NCBI GenBank assembly: GCA_947307055.1
Contig: CAMZHX010000001.1
Span: forward strand, 124,001 to 188,000
Direction of reading: 5' to 3'
Length of the DNA: 64,000 nucleotides
Origin: an uncultured Selenomonadales bacterium
GTDB lineage: Bacteria > Bacillota > Negativicutes > Selenomonadales > Selenomonadaceae
Under the pieces are notes generated by a model that saw nothing but the letters and a program-made list of their open reading frames with translations, made no database searches and was not told the origin of the DNA. Shown here one piece after another: positions 9,268 to 17,628 of the stretch (the first letter of the stretch is position 1; each line of letters starts with the position of its first letter). Position numbers and translations under genes: made by a program.

Positions 9268-9866
9268 CGGAGAAAATTTTATTGCATATGTGTTGTGGGC
9301 CGTGTTCGTGTTATCCTGTCAAGAAGTTGCGCGAGGAAAATTTTGAGCCGGTCGGATATTTTTTCAATCCGAACATTCACCCCTACAAGGAGTGGCGACA
9401 GCGTTTGAAAACTGCGCGGGAATTCGCCGAGAAGGTCGGAATAAAATTTTCGGCGCATAATCATTACGGCTTGCGCGATTACTTGGAAAAAGTTTGGGGC
9501 ATGGTCGACGAGCGCGACACGATTGAATTTCCTGACGGCTTCCATAAACGTTGCGGCATTTGTTATTCGTGGCGATTGAGTGAGGCGGCGCGATTCGCGG
9601 CAGAAAATAACTTTGAAACTTTTACGTCGACGCTGTTTTACAGTCGCCATCAAAATCACGAGCTTATGAAGAAAATTGCTGAGCACTTCGCCGAAAAGTT
9701 TGGCGTGAAATTTTTCTACGAAGACTTCCGCGCAGGTTGGCAGGAAGGCATTGACATAAGTTTGGAGCTTGGGCTTTATCGGCAAAATTATTGCGGTTGC
9801 ATTTTCAGCGAGGAAGAACGCTTCAGTAACGACTTACATAAAGCCCGTAAGAAATTTTTCGCTTAA
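9264..9866 (+). CDS. queH: Epoxyqueuosine reductase QueH
   Basis: Catalyses the last step of queuosine formation in tRNA, reducing epoxyqueuosine; it is the non-orthologous replacement of QueG. About 200 residues, as usual for the former DUF208 family. Key features: adjacent cysteines in LHMCCGPC near residue 10, KRCGICYSWRL near 100 and NYCGCIFSEEERF near 178, which in the family bind iron-sulfur and a second metal, and the FYSRHQNHE segment. The TTG start at 9264 overlaps the previous stop as TTGA and has GGAAGGAG about 11 bases upstream. It converges on the porin gene. Confidence 0.92.
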   Translation: MTEKILLHMCCGPCSCYPVKKLREENFEPVGYFFNPNIHPYKEWRQRLKTAREFAEKVGIKFSAHNHYGLRDYLEKVWGMVDERDTIEFPDGFHKRCGICYSWRLSEAARFAAENNFETFTSTLFYSRHQNHELMKKIAEHFAEKFGVKFFYEDFRAGWQEGIDISLELGLYRQNYCGCIFSEEERFSNDLHKARKKFFA

Positions 9867-9871
9867 GCGCA

Positions 9872-9912
9872 AGAAAAAACCCCTCCGCGAGTTGCAGAGG
9901 AGTTTTTTTTTA
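9872..9912. terminator. Bidirectional rho-independent terminator
   Basis: AAAACCCCTC pairs with GAGGAGTTTT across a short loop, with A-run and T-run flanks, between the convergent queH and porin genes. Confidence 0.75.
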
Positions 9913-9943
9913 TGATATGCCGAGTGCTCGACGAAAAACTTTC

Positions 9944-11218
9944 TTAGAAGAACCAGCTGACACGGCTGAAGAAAACTCTGGCATTTTTCTCAGTGACGAG
10001 GTCTTTGCCGGTGAAATATTGAAGCTCAACTCTCGTGTTGTAAAGCGGAACGTACCTTAAGATGAACTCGACACCTTTTGAGCCGGCGTAAGCAGCGTCA
10101 TAAGTCGGAGCTAAACTGACAAGCGGGCTGACATAGCGATAATCCGCGCTGATATCCCAAGTGCCAGGTTTCTTCCTATCTGCGTCACCGTAAGCAAGAC
10201 CAGCAGTAAACGATTTCTTCCAGTCTTTAGCTTTGGTGTTCTGAGCATATGCGCCGCGAATTTGCAATTTATCGAAGTTGTAGTGTGCGCCGACTACCCA
10301 AACAGAAGCGTTATGGGTGTTCTTGTTGTAGCGTCTGCCAAATGTATCATGCAAAGTGCTGAAGTAATCGCTACGGAAGTGATGGAATCCTGCACCGATA
10401 TAAAGTTTATCGTTGTCGTAAGAAATTTCGCCGCCTTGATAGCTTGCGGGGTCGCCCTTGACAAGCAATTCTCCGTCTGCGCCTTTAACATCGATATCGG
10501 TGCCGCTCCAACGACCAGCCATTAACGCAACTTTGAATTTGTCGCCGTAGATAGCTTGGAAGCCGCTGAACTCGTCATCAATCAACATGCCGTCGTCAAC
10601 GTTGGTGTAAAATTCCATTTTACCTACATTAAATTGGAACTTGCCATAGGTGCCCTGCGCGTAAGCCCGTTTAAGTTTGAAATTGGTGCTTGAATCTTCC
10701 TTCATGTCAGAGGTTGCATCAAGACGAGCTTTAACTTTCCAGTGATCGTTGACTGTCGCCGTAGGATCAAGACGCATCAGGAGCCAGTTTCTGGTGGTTT
10801 TGATTTTACCAAAGTCGCTTTTGACTCTTTCATTGCGATAGCGATAACGAAGTTCGCCGTTCCAAACGACTTTGTCGGAATACTTTTCAAGCTCTGCGAC
10901 GCGAACGCCCAATGCGTCGAGTTCATCGCGGAATTCAGCTGCGAGGCGGTCGAGTTCAGCTTTGGTTGCGCCGGTCGGGTTTTTCGCCATAGCCTTTGCG
11001 ATCATCTGCGCCATTTCGTAACGGGTGATGTTGCGGTCGCCGCGATAGGTGCCGTCGCCGTAACCTTCGACAACGCCTTCAGCCGCAAGTTTCTCAACGG
11101 ACTTCAATGCCCAGTGACCTGCAGGAATGTCGCTGAAGGGATTTGCTGCTGCGAATGTGGTCGAAGTCATTCCGACGACAAACGCCGCTGTCAATGCTGC
11201 TGCTACTGTTTTCTTCAT
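9944..11218 (-). CDS. SLH-domain outer-membrane porin (OmpM type)
   Basis: Abundant outer-membrane channel that also tethers the membrane to the cell wall in Negativicutes. The 424-residue protein has a signal peptide ending near TTFAAA, one SLH domain (about residues 28-85: NPFSDIPAGHWA, GYGDGTYRGDRNITRYEMA), a short coiled coil rich in Ala, Glu and Leu (about 90-112), then a beta-barrel region with alternating aromatic strands ending in VSWFF. A C-terminal aromatic residue is typical of outer-membrane proteins. The ATG at 11218 is chosen because GGAGGT lies eight bases upstream and the signal peptide then starts MKK. It is the best single indicator of the host lineage. Confidence 0.93.
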   Translation of the reverse strand: MKKTVAAALTAAFVVGMTSTTFAAANPFSDIPAGHWALKSVEKLAAEGVVEGYGDGTYRGDRNITRYEMAQMIAKAMAKNPTGATKAELDRLAAEFRDELDALGVRVAELEKYSDKVVWNGELRYRYRNERVKSDFGKIKTTRNWLLMRLDPTATVNDHWKVKARLDATSDMKEDSSTNFKLKRAYAQGTYGKFQFNVGKMEFYTNVDDGMLIDDEFSGFQAIYGDKFKVALMAGRWSGTDIDVKGADGELLVKGDPASYQGGEISYDNDKLYIGAGFHHFRSDYFSTLHDTFGRRYNKNTHNASVWVVGAHYNFDKLQIRGAYAQNTKAKDWKKSFTAGLAYGDADRKKPGTWDISADYRYVSPLVSLAPTYDAAYAGSKGVEFILRYVPLYNTRVELQYFTGKDLVTEKNARVFFSRVSWFF

Positions 11219-11352
11219 TTTGAAGACCTCCAATAAATTTAACCGATAAAACTTTCCTTGGCAATCGGTCGCATTTGGAGTAGTTTCAAAATTGAGTGGC
11301 CGTGTTTCCTCAAGTCGTCTTACTTCTCCGCTTGTTCCCTCAAGCCGCAGTG

Positions 11353-11381
11353 ACTATAGCATAGTCGAAAAAATTTTTCAA
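11353..11381 (-). promoter_or_regulatory. Sigma-70 promoter of the SLH porin
   Basis: TTGAAA (minus strand, 11381-11376) and TATAGT (11358-11353) are separated by 17 bases. This leaves an untranslated leader of about 130 bases before the porin ATG, long enough for post-transcriptional control, though no specific structure was recognised in it. Confidence 0.7.
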
Positions 11382-11409
11382 GAAGAAATTTTTCCATAAT
11401 CCTTTCAAG

Positions 11410-11438
11410 TTGCATAAAGCCCCGCCGTCATTTATAAT
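11410..11438 (+). promoter_or_regulatory. Sigma-70 promoter of the FkbM-like / meaB genes
   Basis: TTGCAT, a 17-base spacer and a perfect TATAAT lie 25 bases upstream of the ATG at 11463, divergent from the porin promoter. Confidence 0.75.
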
Positions 11439-11462
11439 TTGCTTGCGAAAGGAGCGGACGCA

Positions 11463-12650
11463 ATGAACGATTATAATTTATATATTGGGCAAAATTATTT
11501 CGGCTCTTGCATGAAGTTTGAGGACGAGACGCGGGCGCGGCTTCAAAATAAAAAGTGTCTGGAATATTACGGCTTCAAGGTTTACTCTCAAAACGACGAG
11601 GACGGAATCATCGAGGAAATTTTCAATCGCGTAGGCACGACGAACAAAATTTTTATCGAGTTCGGCGTGGAGAACGGATTGGAATGTAACAGTCATTATT
11701 TGCTGTTCAAAAATTGGCGCGGGCTTTGGATTGACGGCAGTTCGGCTCACGTCAAAGAGATTCGCGAAAAATTTGCTCCGGTTTTGGCGAGTGGTCAGCT
11801 GAAAATTTTGCAAGCCTTCATCACTCGCGAAAATATCAACGAACTTTTTATTGCGGGCGGCGTCACGGGTGAAATTGATTTGCTAAGCATTGACGTTGAC
11901 GGCAATGACTATTACATTTGGCAGACGATTAACGTCGTGCGCCCGCGAGTTGTCATCATCGAGTATAACGCGAAATTTCCGCCGAATTGCGATTGGAAAA
12001 TGGCTTACAATAAAAATCATATTTGGGACGGCTCGGACTGGCATGGCGCATCGCTCAAAGCTCTTGAACTTTTAGGCAGGGAGCTAGGCTATCAACTTGT
12101 CGGCACAAATTTTACGGGCGTCAATGCCTTTTTCGTCCGCCGCGATTTGGCAAAAGATTTATTCATTGAGCCTGCGACCGCCGAAAATCTTTACAACCCT
12201 GCGCGGTTCAATTTTGTTTATTACGTTAATCATCACCCCGCCAAATATTGTCTGGTCAATCAGGCGGAAAATCTCGGATTGTTCAACTACAAGCCGAATC
12301 AAGACGCTATTCCTCTGAACGGCTTCTCCAACGAAATCGACACGGAAAATTTTTCCTGCAACGTCATAACTGCTAGAAATTCTTCTGTGCTCGTGCGCAA
12401 CAAAAATAAAGTCGCCTTGCCGTATTTCGTATTGCCCGAAGACGTGGAAAATATTTCCGACGCGACAATGAAAATTTCCGTCGAAAGCAAAATCATTTCG
12501 CAGTTCCCGATTAAAGAAAACGGCGTAATCGAAATGAATCTGCCGCCCTCCGACGCGCCGCTAATTGCAAATTTCGAGTTGTCTAAAATGTTCAAGAATG
12601 CGCAGGGGAAGGAACACGGCTTAGCAATAATTTTTGAAGTTAAGAGTTGA
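11463..12650 (+). CDS. FkbM-like methyltransferase-fold protein
   Basis: 395 residues. The first two thirds look like a Rossmann methyltransferase fold: FIEFGVENG (about residues 60-70) matches the glycine-rich SAM loop in relaxed form, GLWIDGSSAHVKEIRE follows with the acidic residue after strand 2, and LLSIDVDGNDYYIW with RPRVVIIEYN resembles the FkbM pattern ending in an acidic strand. The last 120 residues are a separate beta-rich region I cannot place. Acceptor unknown; surface-glycan methylation is plausible from family habits. The ATG at 11463 follows AAAGGAGC. meaB starts 14 bases after the stop, so they are likely co-transcribed. Confidence 0.65.
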   Translation: MNDYNLYIGQNYFGSCMKFEDETRARLQNKKCLEYYGFKVYSQNDEDGIIEEIFNRVGTTNKIFIEFGVENGLECNSHYLLFKNWRGLWIDGSSAHVKEIREKFAPVLASGQLKILQAFITRENINELFIAGGVTGEIDLLSIDVDGNDYYIWQTINVVRPRVVIIEYNAKFPPNCDWKMAYNKNHIWDGSDWHGASLKALELLGRELGYQLVGTNFTGVNAFFVRRDLAKDLFIEPATAENLYNPARFNFVYYVNHHPAKYCLVNQAENLGLFNYKPNQDAIPLNGFSNEIDTENFSCNVITARNSSVLVRNKNKVALPYFVLPEDVENISDATMKISVESKIISQFPIKENGVIEMNLPPSDAPLIANFELSKMFKNAQGKEHGLAIIFEVKS

Positions 12651-12664
12651 AAGGAGTTTAGCTT

Positions 12665-13825
12665 ATGGCAAATTACACGACGACCACTCCGGATTGGGCG
12701 GTCTCGAATCAATCGGCGGTTATGAGCGGCATTGAGGGCATAAAGGATACGACGGTCGGGAATATCAATCCGGCGTTTGCTTCGGGGCAATTCAAACCGA
12801 AACGCCGCATGACTTTGACGGAAGATGAATTGGTCGAGGGCGTCACGAGCGGCGACAGAATGATTTTGTCGCGAGCAATAACGCTAATTGAGAGCAACAG
12901 CCCAAAACATTTCGCGAAAGCACAACGAGTTTTGCAACGGCTTCTGCCAAGAACGGGCAAGGCTTTGCGGATTGGGATAACGGGCGTGCCTGGCGCGGGC
13001 AAGTCCACTTTGATTGAGGCGTTCGGCAACATGCTTTGCGACGACGGGCATAGAGTTGCGGTGCTGTCAATCGACCCAACAAGCTCCATAACTAAAGGTT
13101 CAATCTTGGGTGACAAAACGCGCATGGGAACTTTGAGTCGGCGCGCCGAAGCTTTTATACGTCCGAGCCCTGCCGGCGGTACTTTAGGCGGCGTGGCTAG
13201 GAAAAGTCGCGAGACAATGTTGATGTGCGAGGCGGCTGGTTATGACGTGATTTTGATTGAGACGGTCGGCGTCGGGCAATCTGAAACGACGGTTCGGTCG
13301 ATGGTAGATTTTTTTATGTTGGTGGTGTTGACGGGCGCGGGCGACGACTTGCAAGGTATAAAAAAAGGAATCATGGAACTTGCCGACGCGATTGTCGTAA
13401 ACAAGGCTGACGGTGATAATTTAGTTCGGGCAAAAGTCACGCGCGGCGAATACGAGCGCATGACGGAATTTATCCGCCCCGCGACCGAAGGTTGGCCGAC
13501 TCACGCTTACCTTGCAAGCGCAGTCACGAAAATGGGCTTGCCTGAACTTTGGCAGGTGATTCAGCTGTTTAAAGAGACGACGACTAAAAATGGCGTGTTC
13601 CAAAGGCGGCGCGATTCGCAACTTTTGGACTGGATGCACGCAATGATTGATGAGCACTTGCACAATCTATTTTTCGGCGACGCGGTGATAACAGGGAGAA
13701 TGCCCGAAATCCGCGAGGCAGTCTTGAACGGAATAATTTCGCCGACGCAAGCAGTTGCCGAGCTCGTCAAAATGTTCGACATAGCAAGAGCCGCTCAAAA
13801 GAAAGTCGACTTATTCAATGCGTAA
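12665..13825 (+). CDS. meaB: Methylmalonyl-CoA mutase-associated G-protein chaperone MeaB
   Basis: GTPase that protects and reloads adenosylcobalamin-dependent methylmalonyl-CoA mutase. 386 residues, about 50 longer than usual because of an N-terminal extension without recognised motif. The P-loop GVPGAGKST lies near residues 106-114, then SIDPTSSITKGSILGDKTRM, RPSPAGGTLGG, ETVGVGQSE and the NKADGD base-specificity motif, all characteristic of the family. The mutase is not in this window, but three cobalamin-synthesis genes lie within 8 kb, and a propionate/succinate route fits this lineage. AAAGGAG lies nine bases before the ATG. The stop codon TAA is embedded in a TAATGCG heptamer repeat. 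Confidence 0.93.
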   Translation: MANYTTTTPDWAVSNQSAVMSGIEGIKDTTVGNINPAFASGQFKPKRRMTLTEDELVEGVTSGDRMILSRAITLIESNSPKHFAKAQRVLQRLLPRTGKALRIGITGVPGAGKSTLIEAFGNMLCDDGHRVAVLSIDPTSSITKGSILGDKTRMGTLSRRAEAFIRPSPAGGTLGGVARKSRETMLMCEAAGYDVILIETVGVGQSETTVRSMVDFFMLVVLTGAGDDLQGIKKGIMELADAIVVNKADGDNLVRAKVTRGEYERMTEFIRPATEGWPTHAYLASAVTKMGLPELWQVIQLFKETTTKNGVFQRRRDSQLLDWMHAMIDEHLHNLFFGDAVITGRMPEIREAVLNGIISPTQAVAELVKMFDIARAAQKKVDLFNA

Positions 13826-13842
13826 TTCGTAATGCGTAATGA
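13817..13842. repeat. TAATGCG heptamer repeat
   Basis: Three to four imperfect units (AATGCG TAATTCG TAATGCG TAATG) with a 7-bp period. The first unit contains the last codons and the stop of meaB. Confidence 0.75.
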
Positions 13843-13909
13843 AACTTATTTCGAATGAATTCCTTACCAAATACGACCAATTTGACTATGAAACAAGAAT
13901 GAATGCCCA

Positions 13910-13938
13910 TTGCTCCAAATCAACTTCTTTGCTACAAT
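13910..13938 (+). promoter_or_regulatory. Promoter of the HPr-like gene
   Basis: TTGCTC, a 17-base spacer and TACAAT lie about 60 bases before the ATG at 13999. Confidence 0.6.
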
Positions 13939-13998
13939 ACACTCGACGCAGGGAAGCGCAACGAGTTTAAAGGAAACGATTTCAAGGAGGTTTTCAAA

Positions 13999-14337
13999 AT
14001 GAAACGCGCATACAAGACAACTAAAAATATAAATCATAAAGTGAAGGCAATCGCTCAAATTCAAAGTGAGCCGGAAGTTTCATTCATCATGGTTGCCAAA
14101 GGCGTGCTCGGCTTCAGAGAGAGTGCGCACATAGTCAAGGTCGCCGAAAATACCGACTGCTCAATCAGCATCGCGTCCGGTAAGAAATTCGGCACTAACA
14201 AAAGTATTTTGTCGCTGGTCAATCTCGGAATCATGGCGGGCAAAAGTTTGGTGCTCAACATAAAGGGCGAGCACAATGAAGAGGCTTTCCGCGAAATTTC
14301 CAAAATCATCGGCGGCGAAACCGACGGAAATAGCTAA
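13999..14337 (+). CDS. HPr-like protein lacking the catalytic histidine
   Basis: 112 residues; AAGGAGG lies eight bases before the ATG. The segment from about residue 25 aligns with the PTS phosphocarrier HPr: GFRESAHIVKVA stands where GLHARPA is expected, and TNKSILSLVNLGIMAGKSL matches the region around regulatory Ser46. His15 is replaced by Arg, and the following Arg and Pro are also gone, so it cannot accept phosphate from enzyme I in the normal way. The Ser46 equivalent is kept. A 25-residue basic N-terminal extension is unusual for HPr (about 88 residues). It may be a regulatory paralogue like Crh; this is inference. It has its own promoter and terminator. Confidence 0.8.
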   Translation: MKRAYKTTKNINHKVKAIAQIQSEPEVSFIMVAKGVLGFRESAHIVKVAENTDCSISIASGKKFGTNKSILSLVNLGIMAGKSLVLNIKGEHNEEAFREISKIIGGETDGNS

Positions 14338-14382
14338 TCCTGAATCATCTTTTAACCCACCCACTCATAAAATACCCACTTC

Positions 14383-14413
14383 CAAAGTCTCCGACTTAGT
14401 CGAAGGCTTTTTT
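14383..14413. terminator. Bidirectional terminator
   Basis: A CGACT/AGTCG hairpin extended by AAAG/CTTT pairs and a T-run lies between the convergent HPr-like and gtrA genes. Confidence 0.7.
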
Positions 14414-14797
14414 TTATCCGCGAACGGCTTTGCGTTTGGTCAAGTAGTTCCAGATTGTGACGATGACTGTTGCGCCAAGTTTGGCAATCAGATAATGCAA
14501 ATTGATAACGGCGACGAAAAACCACATGCAAAATTGATTGAGCACGAGACCAATCGCGCCCGTCGCGAAGAAAATCACGGCTTGACGAGGCGTTTGTTTT
14601 TTCGCGCCTTTGAAGACGTAGATGACGCAAAGCCAGTAGTTGAAGACAACCGTCACGCTGAACGAAATCGCCGAAGAGTAAAGATAATACATGCCGGCGA
14701 ACTCAGTCAGCGCGAAAAGGATAGCATAGTCGAGCATGAGCGATACGCCGCCGACAAAACAGAAGCGGATAATTTCCAAAAGTCTTTCGCGAGTCAT
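14414..14797 (-). CDS. GtrA-family membrane protein
   Basis: 127 residues with four membrane helices, the standard size and topology of GtrA proteins, which are thought to move polyprenyl-linked sugars or assist glycosyltransferases in the cytoplasmic membrane. Seen: RFCFVGGVSLMLDYAILF in helix 1, FNYWLCVIYVF after helix 2, and the final WNYL motif common in the family. Its ATG overlaps the stop of the deacetylase upstream as ATGA, so the two form a tight operon. The glycan acted on is unknown. Confidence 0.85.
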   Translation of the reverse strand: MTRERLLEIIRFCFVGGVSLMLDYAILFALTEFAGMYYLYSSAISFSVTVVFNYWLCVIYVFKGAKKQTPRQAVIFFATGAIGLVLNQFCMWFFVAVINLHYLIAKLGATVIVTIWNYLTKRKAVRG

Positions 14798-15645
14798 TTA
14801 ATCGACCTCAATTCGGAAAAGTTTATAGCGGAGATATTTTTTTCGGCTAGCAGGTTCAAAATTTGAGGCGAAGTCACTGCGGCGAGTTCCTCCTCAAAAT
14901 TATGCTCCCATTGGCAAAAGTCCTGCAAGATTGTATTATCTGTGCCGGGGTGGAGCATAACTTCTGTTGTGCCGTCCTGCAAGTTATCAAGGAGTTTAGT
15001 CATAAAATTTTCGCTGACAGATTCGCCCGCGACAATCCCCGTAAAATGTTCGGGCGTCACGAAATTTTTGTTATGGGCTTTGTAAGCGGCGAACTTTGCC
15101 AGCGAACTTAAGCCGAATCGCCCAACGAATTGCCCAAAACTATTCAATTCGCCGTCGAAAATTTTGGTGTTAGCGGCGCGCATGGCAGAAATATTTTCAG
15201 ATGCTGCCAAGTCCAAAGCGATTTCGATAACGCCTGGAATATGATGTAAATGTTGGTGGCTGTCGAAGTGAGTTAACGTCAAGCCGGTGCGCAAAATTTT
15301 TTGCAACTGCGCGGCGAGTTCGGAACGAATTTCGGAAAGAGCAATTTTGCCGCTGAAATATCTTTTCATGAAAGTAACGTAGTTGTCATGGAAAACGCCT
15401 TCCTTCGTGACGAGCGACGGAATACTTTCGGGCGGCAGTACGGGATTGCCATTGGCCAGCGTGAAATGAATTCCGACGCCTAAGCCGCGATTTTTTTTAG
15501 CGACTGCGATTGCGTCGTCAAAAGCAATGCCGCCCGCCATTAAAGTTGCCGACCTCAAGCAGCCCTCATTGAAGGAAATTTCGACGGCGCGATTTATCAG
15601 CTCGTGGCGTCCGAAGTCATCCGCGTTCACTATCAAATTTTTCAA
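14794..15645 (-). CDS. ChbG/HpnK (YdjC) family carbohydrate deacetylase
   Basis: 283 residues from the TTG at 15645, chosen because GGAGGT lies eight bases upstream and the family starts with the strand LIVNADDFG seen here. Metal-binding residues are visible: the DD of NADDFG, and THFDSHQHLHH with the family's His pair. GIHFTLANG and EVMLHPG also fit. The family removes N-acetyl groups from sugars such as chito-oligosaccharides or hopanoid glycolipids. Coupled to gtrA by ATGA overlap, which suggests work on a lipid-linked sugar (inference). No signal peptide. Confidence 0.88.
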   Translation of the reverse strand: MKNLIVNADDFGRHELINRAVEISFNEGCLRSATLMAGGIAFDDAIAVAKKNRGLGVGIHFTLANGNPVLPPESIPSLVTKEGVFHDNYVTFMKRYFSGKIALSEIRSELAAQLQKILRTGLTLTHFDSHQHLHHIPGVIEIALDLAASENISAMRAANTKIFDGELNSFGQFVGRFGLSSLAKFAAYKAHNKNFVTPEHFTGIVAGESVSENFMTKLLDNLQDGTTEVMLHPGTDNTILQDFCQWEHNFEEELAAVTSPQILNLLAEKNISAINFSELRSIK

Positions 15646-15727
15646 GATAAAACCTCCCAATCACACGCAGGAAAATTTTCTATGCGGCAGAATAGTTTTA
15701 TAAAAATTATTAATGGAGTTTGATTTA

Positions 15728-16681
15728 ATGAGTCCGATGATTGTAGCAGTGGTCGCCTTCCTGCTCGATTTGTTAATCGGCGACCCGCGCAGTAAATTTC
15801 ACCCCGTCGCGCTTATGGGCAAACTGATTTCGTTTTTTGAAAAACATTTGCTCCGCGCCGAAGATAAACCACTGAAAAAAGTTTTGAAGGGCGGCGCGTT
15901 GGTTTATGCGGTCTTGATTATCGTTATGGGAATCGGCGTTGCCATTGAACTTTTGACGCGAGAGATACCCAATCACGCCGCGCAGATTTTCATTCAAGCG
16001 TTAGTGCTGTGCTTTATGATTTCGCCCAAAAGTTTAGCTAAAGAGGGCTACGGCATTTATTTTTTCCTCGAACACGACGAGCTAGACTACGCCCGCAAAA
16101 AAGTTAGTTGGATAGTCGGGCGCGATACTGAAAATTTGAACGAGGCGGAAGTTACTCGCGCCACTGTCGAGACCGTCTCGGAAAACACCGTTGACGGAGT
16201 GATTTCGCCGTTATTTTTCTTCGCGATTGGCGGAATCCCTTTAGCGATGTTTTACCGCGCGGCTAACACAATGGATTCGATGATTGGCTACAAGAGCAAT
16301 AAATATTTTTTCTTCGGGCAGATAGCGGCGCGGCTCGACGACATTTTAAATTATATTCCTGCGCGGATAACGGGCTTGCTGTTTGTTATGTCGGCATTTA
16401 TTCTGCAACTCGATTACAAGAACGCCTTCGCTATGATGAGGCGCGACGCAAAAAAACATCCCAGTCCGAATGGGGGCTGGGCTGAAGCGACGGTCGCGGG
16501 CGCGTTGAATGTTCGACTTGGCGGCACGAATTATTATTTTGGCGAGCCGCATTTTAGAGCTTACATGGGCGAGCCGAATGAAAGTCTGGAAGCGTCGCAC
16601 ATACTCGGCTCAATCCGTCTGATGTATACCGCCACGATTTTATTTTTGATTATCTCGTATATAATTCGGGATTATTTATGA
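15728..16681 (+). CDS. cbiB: Adenosylcobinamide-phosphate synthase (CbiB/CobD)
   Basis: Integral membrane enzyme attaching aminopropanol or its phosphate to adenosylcobyric acid in late cobalamin synthesis. 317 residues with four to five membrane helices. Typical motifs: LDLLIGDP near the start, HPVALMGKLI, the VSENTVDGVISPLFF segment, AANTMDSMIGYK and the ending HPSPNGGW with AEATVAGALNVRLGG. ATG at 15728 is preferred over 15713 because TGGAGT lies eight bases upstream of it. cobH and cobB lie 2-3 kb away but are not in the same transcription unit. The 3' end nearly touches a convergent gene, with no visible terminator. Confidence 0.95.
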   Translation: MSPMIVAVVAFLLDLLIGDPRSKFHPVALMGKLISFFEKHLLRAEDKPLKKVLKGGALVYAVLIIVMGIGVAIELLTREIPNHAAQIFIQALVLCFMISPKSLAKEGYGIYFFLEHDELDYARKKVSWIVGRDTENLNEAEVTRATVETVSENTVDGVISPLFFFAIGGIPLAMFYRAANTMDSMIGYKSNKYFFFGQIAARLDDILNYIPARITGLLFVMSAFILQLDYKNAFAMMRRDAKKHPSPNGGWAEATVAGALNVRLGGTNYYFGEPHFRAYMGEPNESLEASHILGSIRLMYTATILFLIISYIIRDYL

Positions 16682-16687
16682 ACCGAT

Positions 16688-17599
16688 TCAGCTGACGGTC
16701 AACGTCCTCTCAAAATTTTTCAGCTCGTCAATCAAAAGGTGGAGATGACTCACTATTGGCGATGTAAATTGCGCCGTTAAGAATGGCGACAACAAAATTT
16801 TTTGACGACCGCGATTGAAAAAGTGGAAGAGGTTACCCTTTTCTTTCCCTTCAACTTTTAAATACAGATTATCGGCCGGAGCTTTCCAATCGGGCGCGAA
16901 TTTATTCAGCAGTCTCTTAACCTCGTTGTGTCTGCCATAAAAAATAATCCACGCGTCGGGCGAAGTCTCCGTTTCGATGAACCGAATCAGCTGGCGAAAA
17001 TATTCGGCGTAGTTCGCGTCGTTGAGAAGTTTTGTTACGTTGAAACCTGAGTTTTCTTTGTATTTGTACGGCACAAGGTCAGCGTTGAGAATCGAATGTG
17101 TTGCAATATGTTCAATGAAAAATGATTTAACGTCCGCATGTTTGTTCTTGAGTTCGTCCCATGTATAAATCTTGTCGGTCGTCAACGCGAGGTGAAGTCG
17201 CAGGAAAAATTTGTAATATGGATTCTCGACATTGTTCTCTTTCAAAAATTGGTAGCCGTTTTTCTCATGTAAACGAATGTCGGTGGTCGGAACGCAAAAA
17301 TCAACCAATTCTTGCCAAGTAGTACTTTGCCAACTGAAATCTGTCGGCCAATATTCTAAAACTTTGCCGGGATTTATACCTACAAAAACAAAGTCAATCG
17401 GCTTGTCAATGCTGCTACAGTAAAAAGGACACGGCTCATTTCCCTTCATGTCGACTTCAAACGGCGTGCCGATTTCGTCAGACAATTTCTTGCAACTCGT
17501 TTCAAGTTCGGCTTTGCTTTGCCCGATTTTTTCTTCCAAGCTTATGGGCTTGCCGATAAGTGCCGCCATCATCTCGACGAAAATTTTTTGCCTGTTCAT
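16688..17599 (-). CDS. Possible uracil-DNA-glycosylase-fold protein
   Basis: 303 residues from the ATG at 17599 (GGGAGA nine bases upstream). The segment PIDFVFVGINPGK (about residues 75-87) resembles the glycine- and Asn-rich motif A of the uracil-DNA glycosylase superfamily, and AWIIFYGRHNEV later could be the second strand motif; no clear C-terminal HPS motif was found, so the assignment is tentative. Four cysteines are sparse and no membrane segment is seen. It follows rfbD by 29 bases on the same strand. If the fold is right it could be a DNA-repair or base-processing enzyme; otherwise unknown. Confidence 0.5.
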   Translation of the reverse strand: MNRQKIFVEMMAALIGKPISLEEKIGQSKAELETSCKKLSDEIGTPFEVDMKGNEPCPFYCSSIDKPIDFVFVGINPGKVLEYWPTDFSWQSTTWQELVDFCVPTTDIRLHEKNGYQFLKENNVENPYYKFFLRLHLALTTDKIYTWDELKNKHADVKSFFIEHIATHSILNADLVPYKYKENSGFNVTKLLNDANYAEYFRQLIRFIETETSPDAWIIFYGRHNEVKRLLNKFAPDWKAPADNLYLKVEGKEKGNLFHFFNRGRQKILLSPFLTAQFTSPIVSHLHLLIDELKNFERTLTVS

Positions 17600-17628
17600 A
17601 CTGCCATATCTCCCAAACAATTTTTAGA

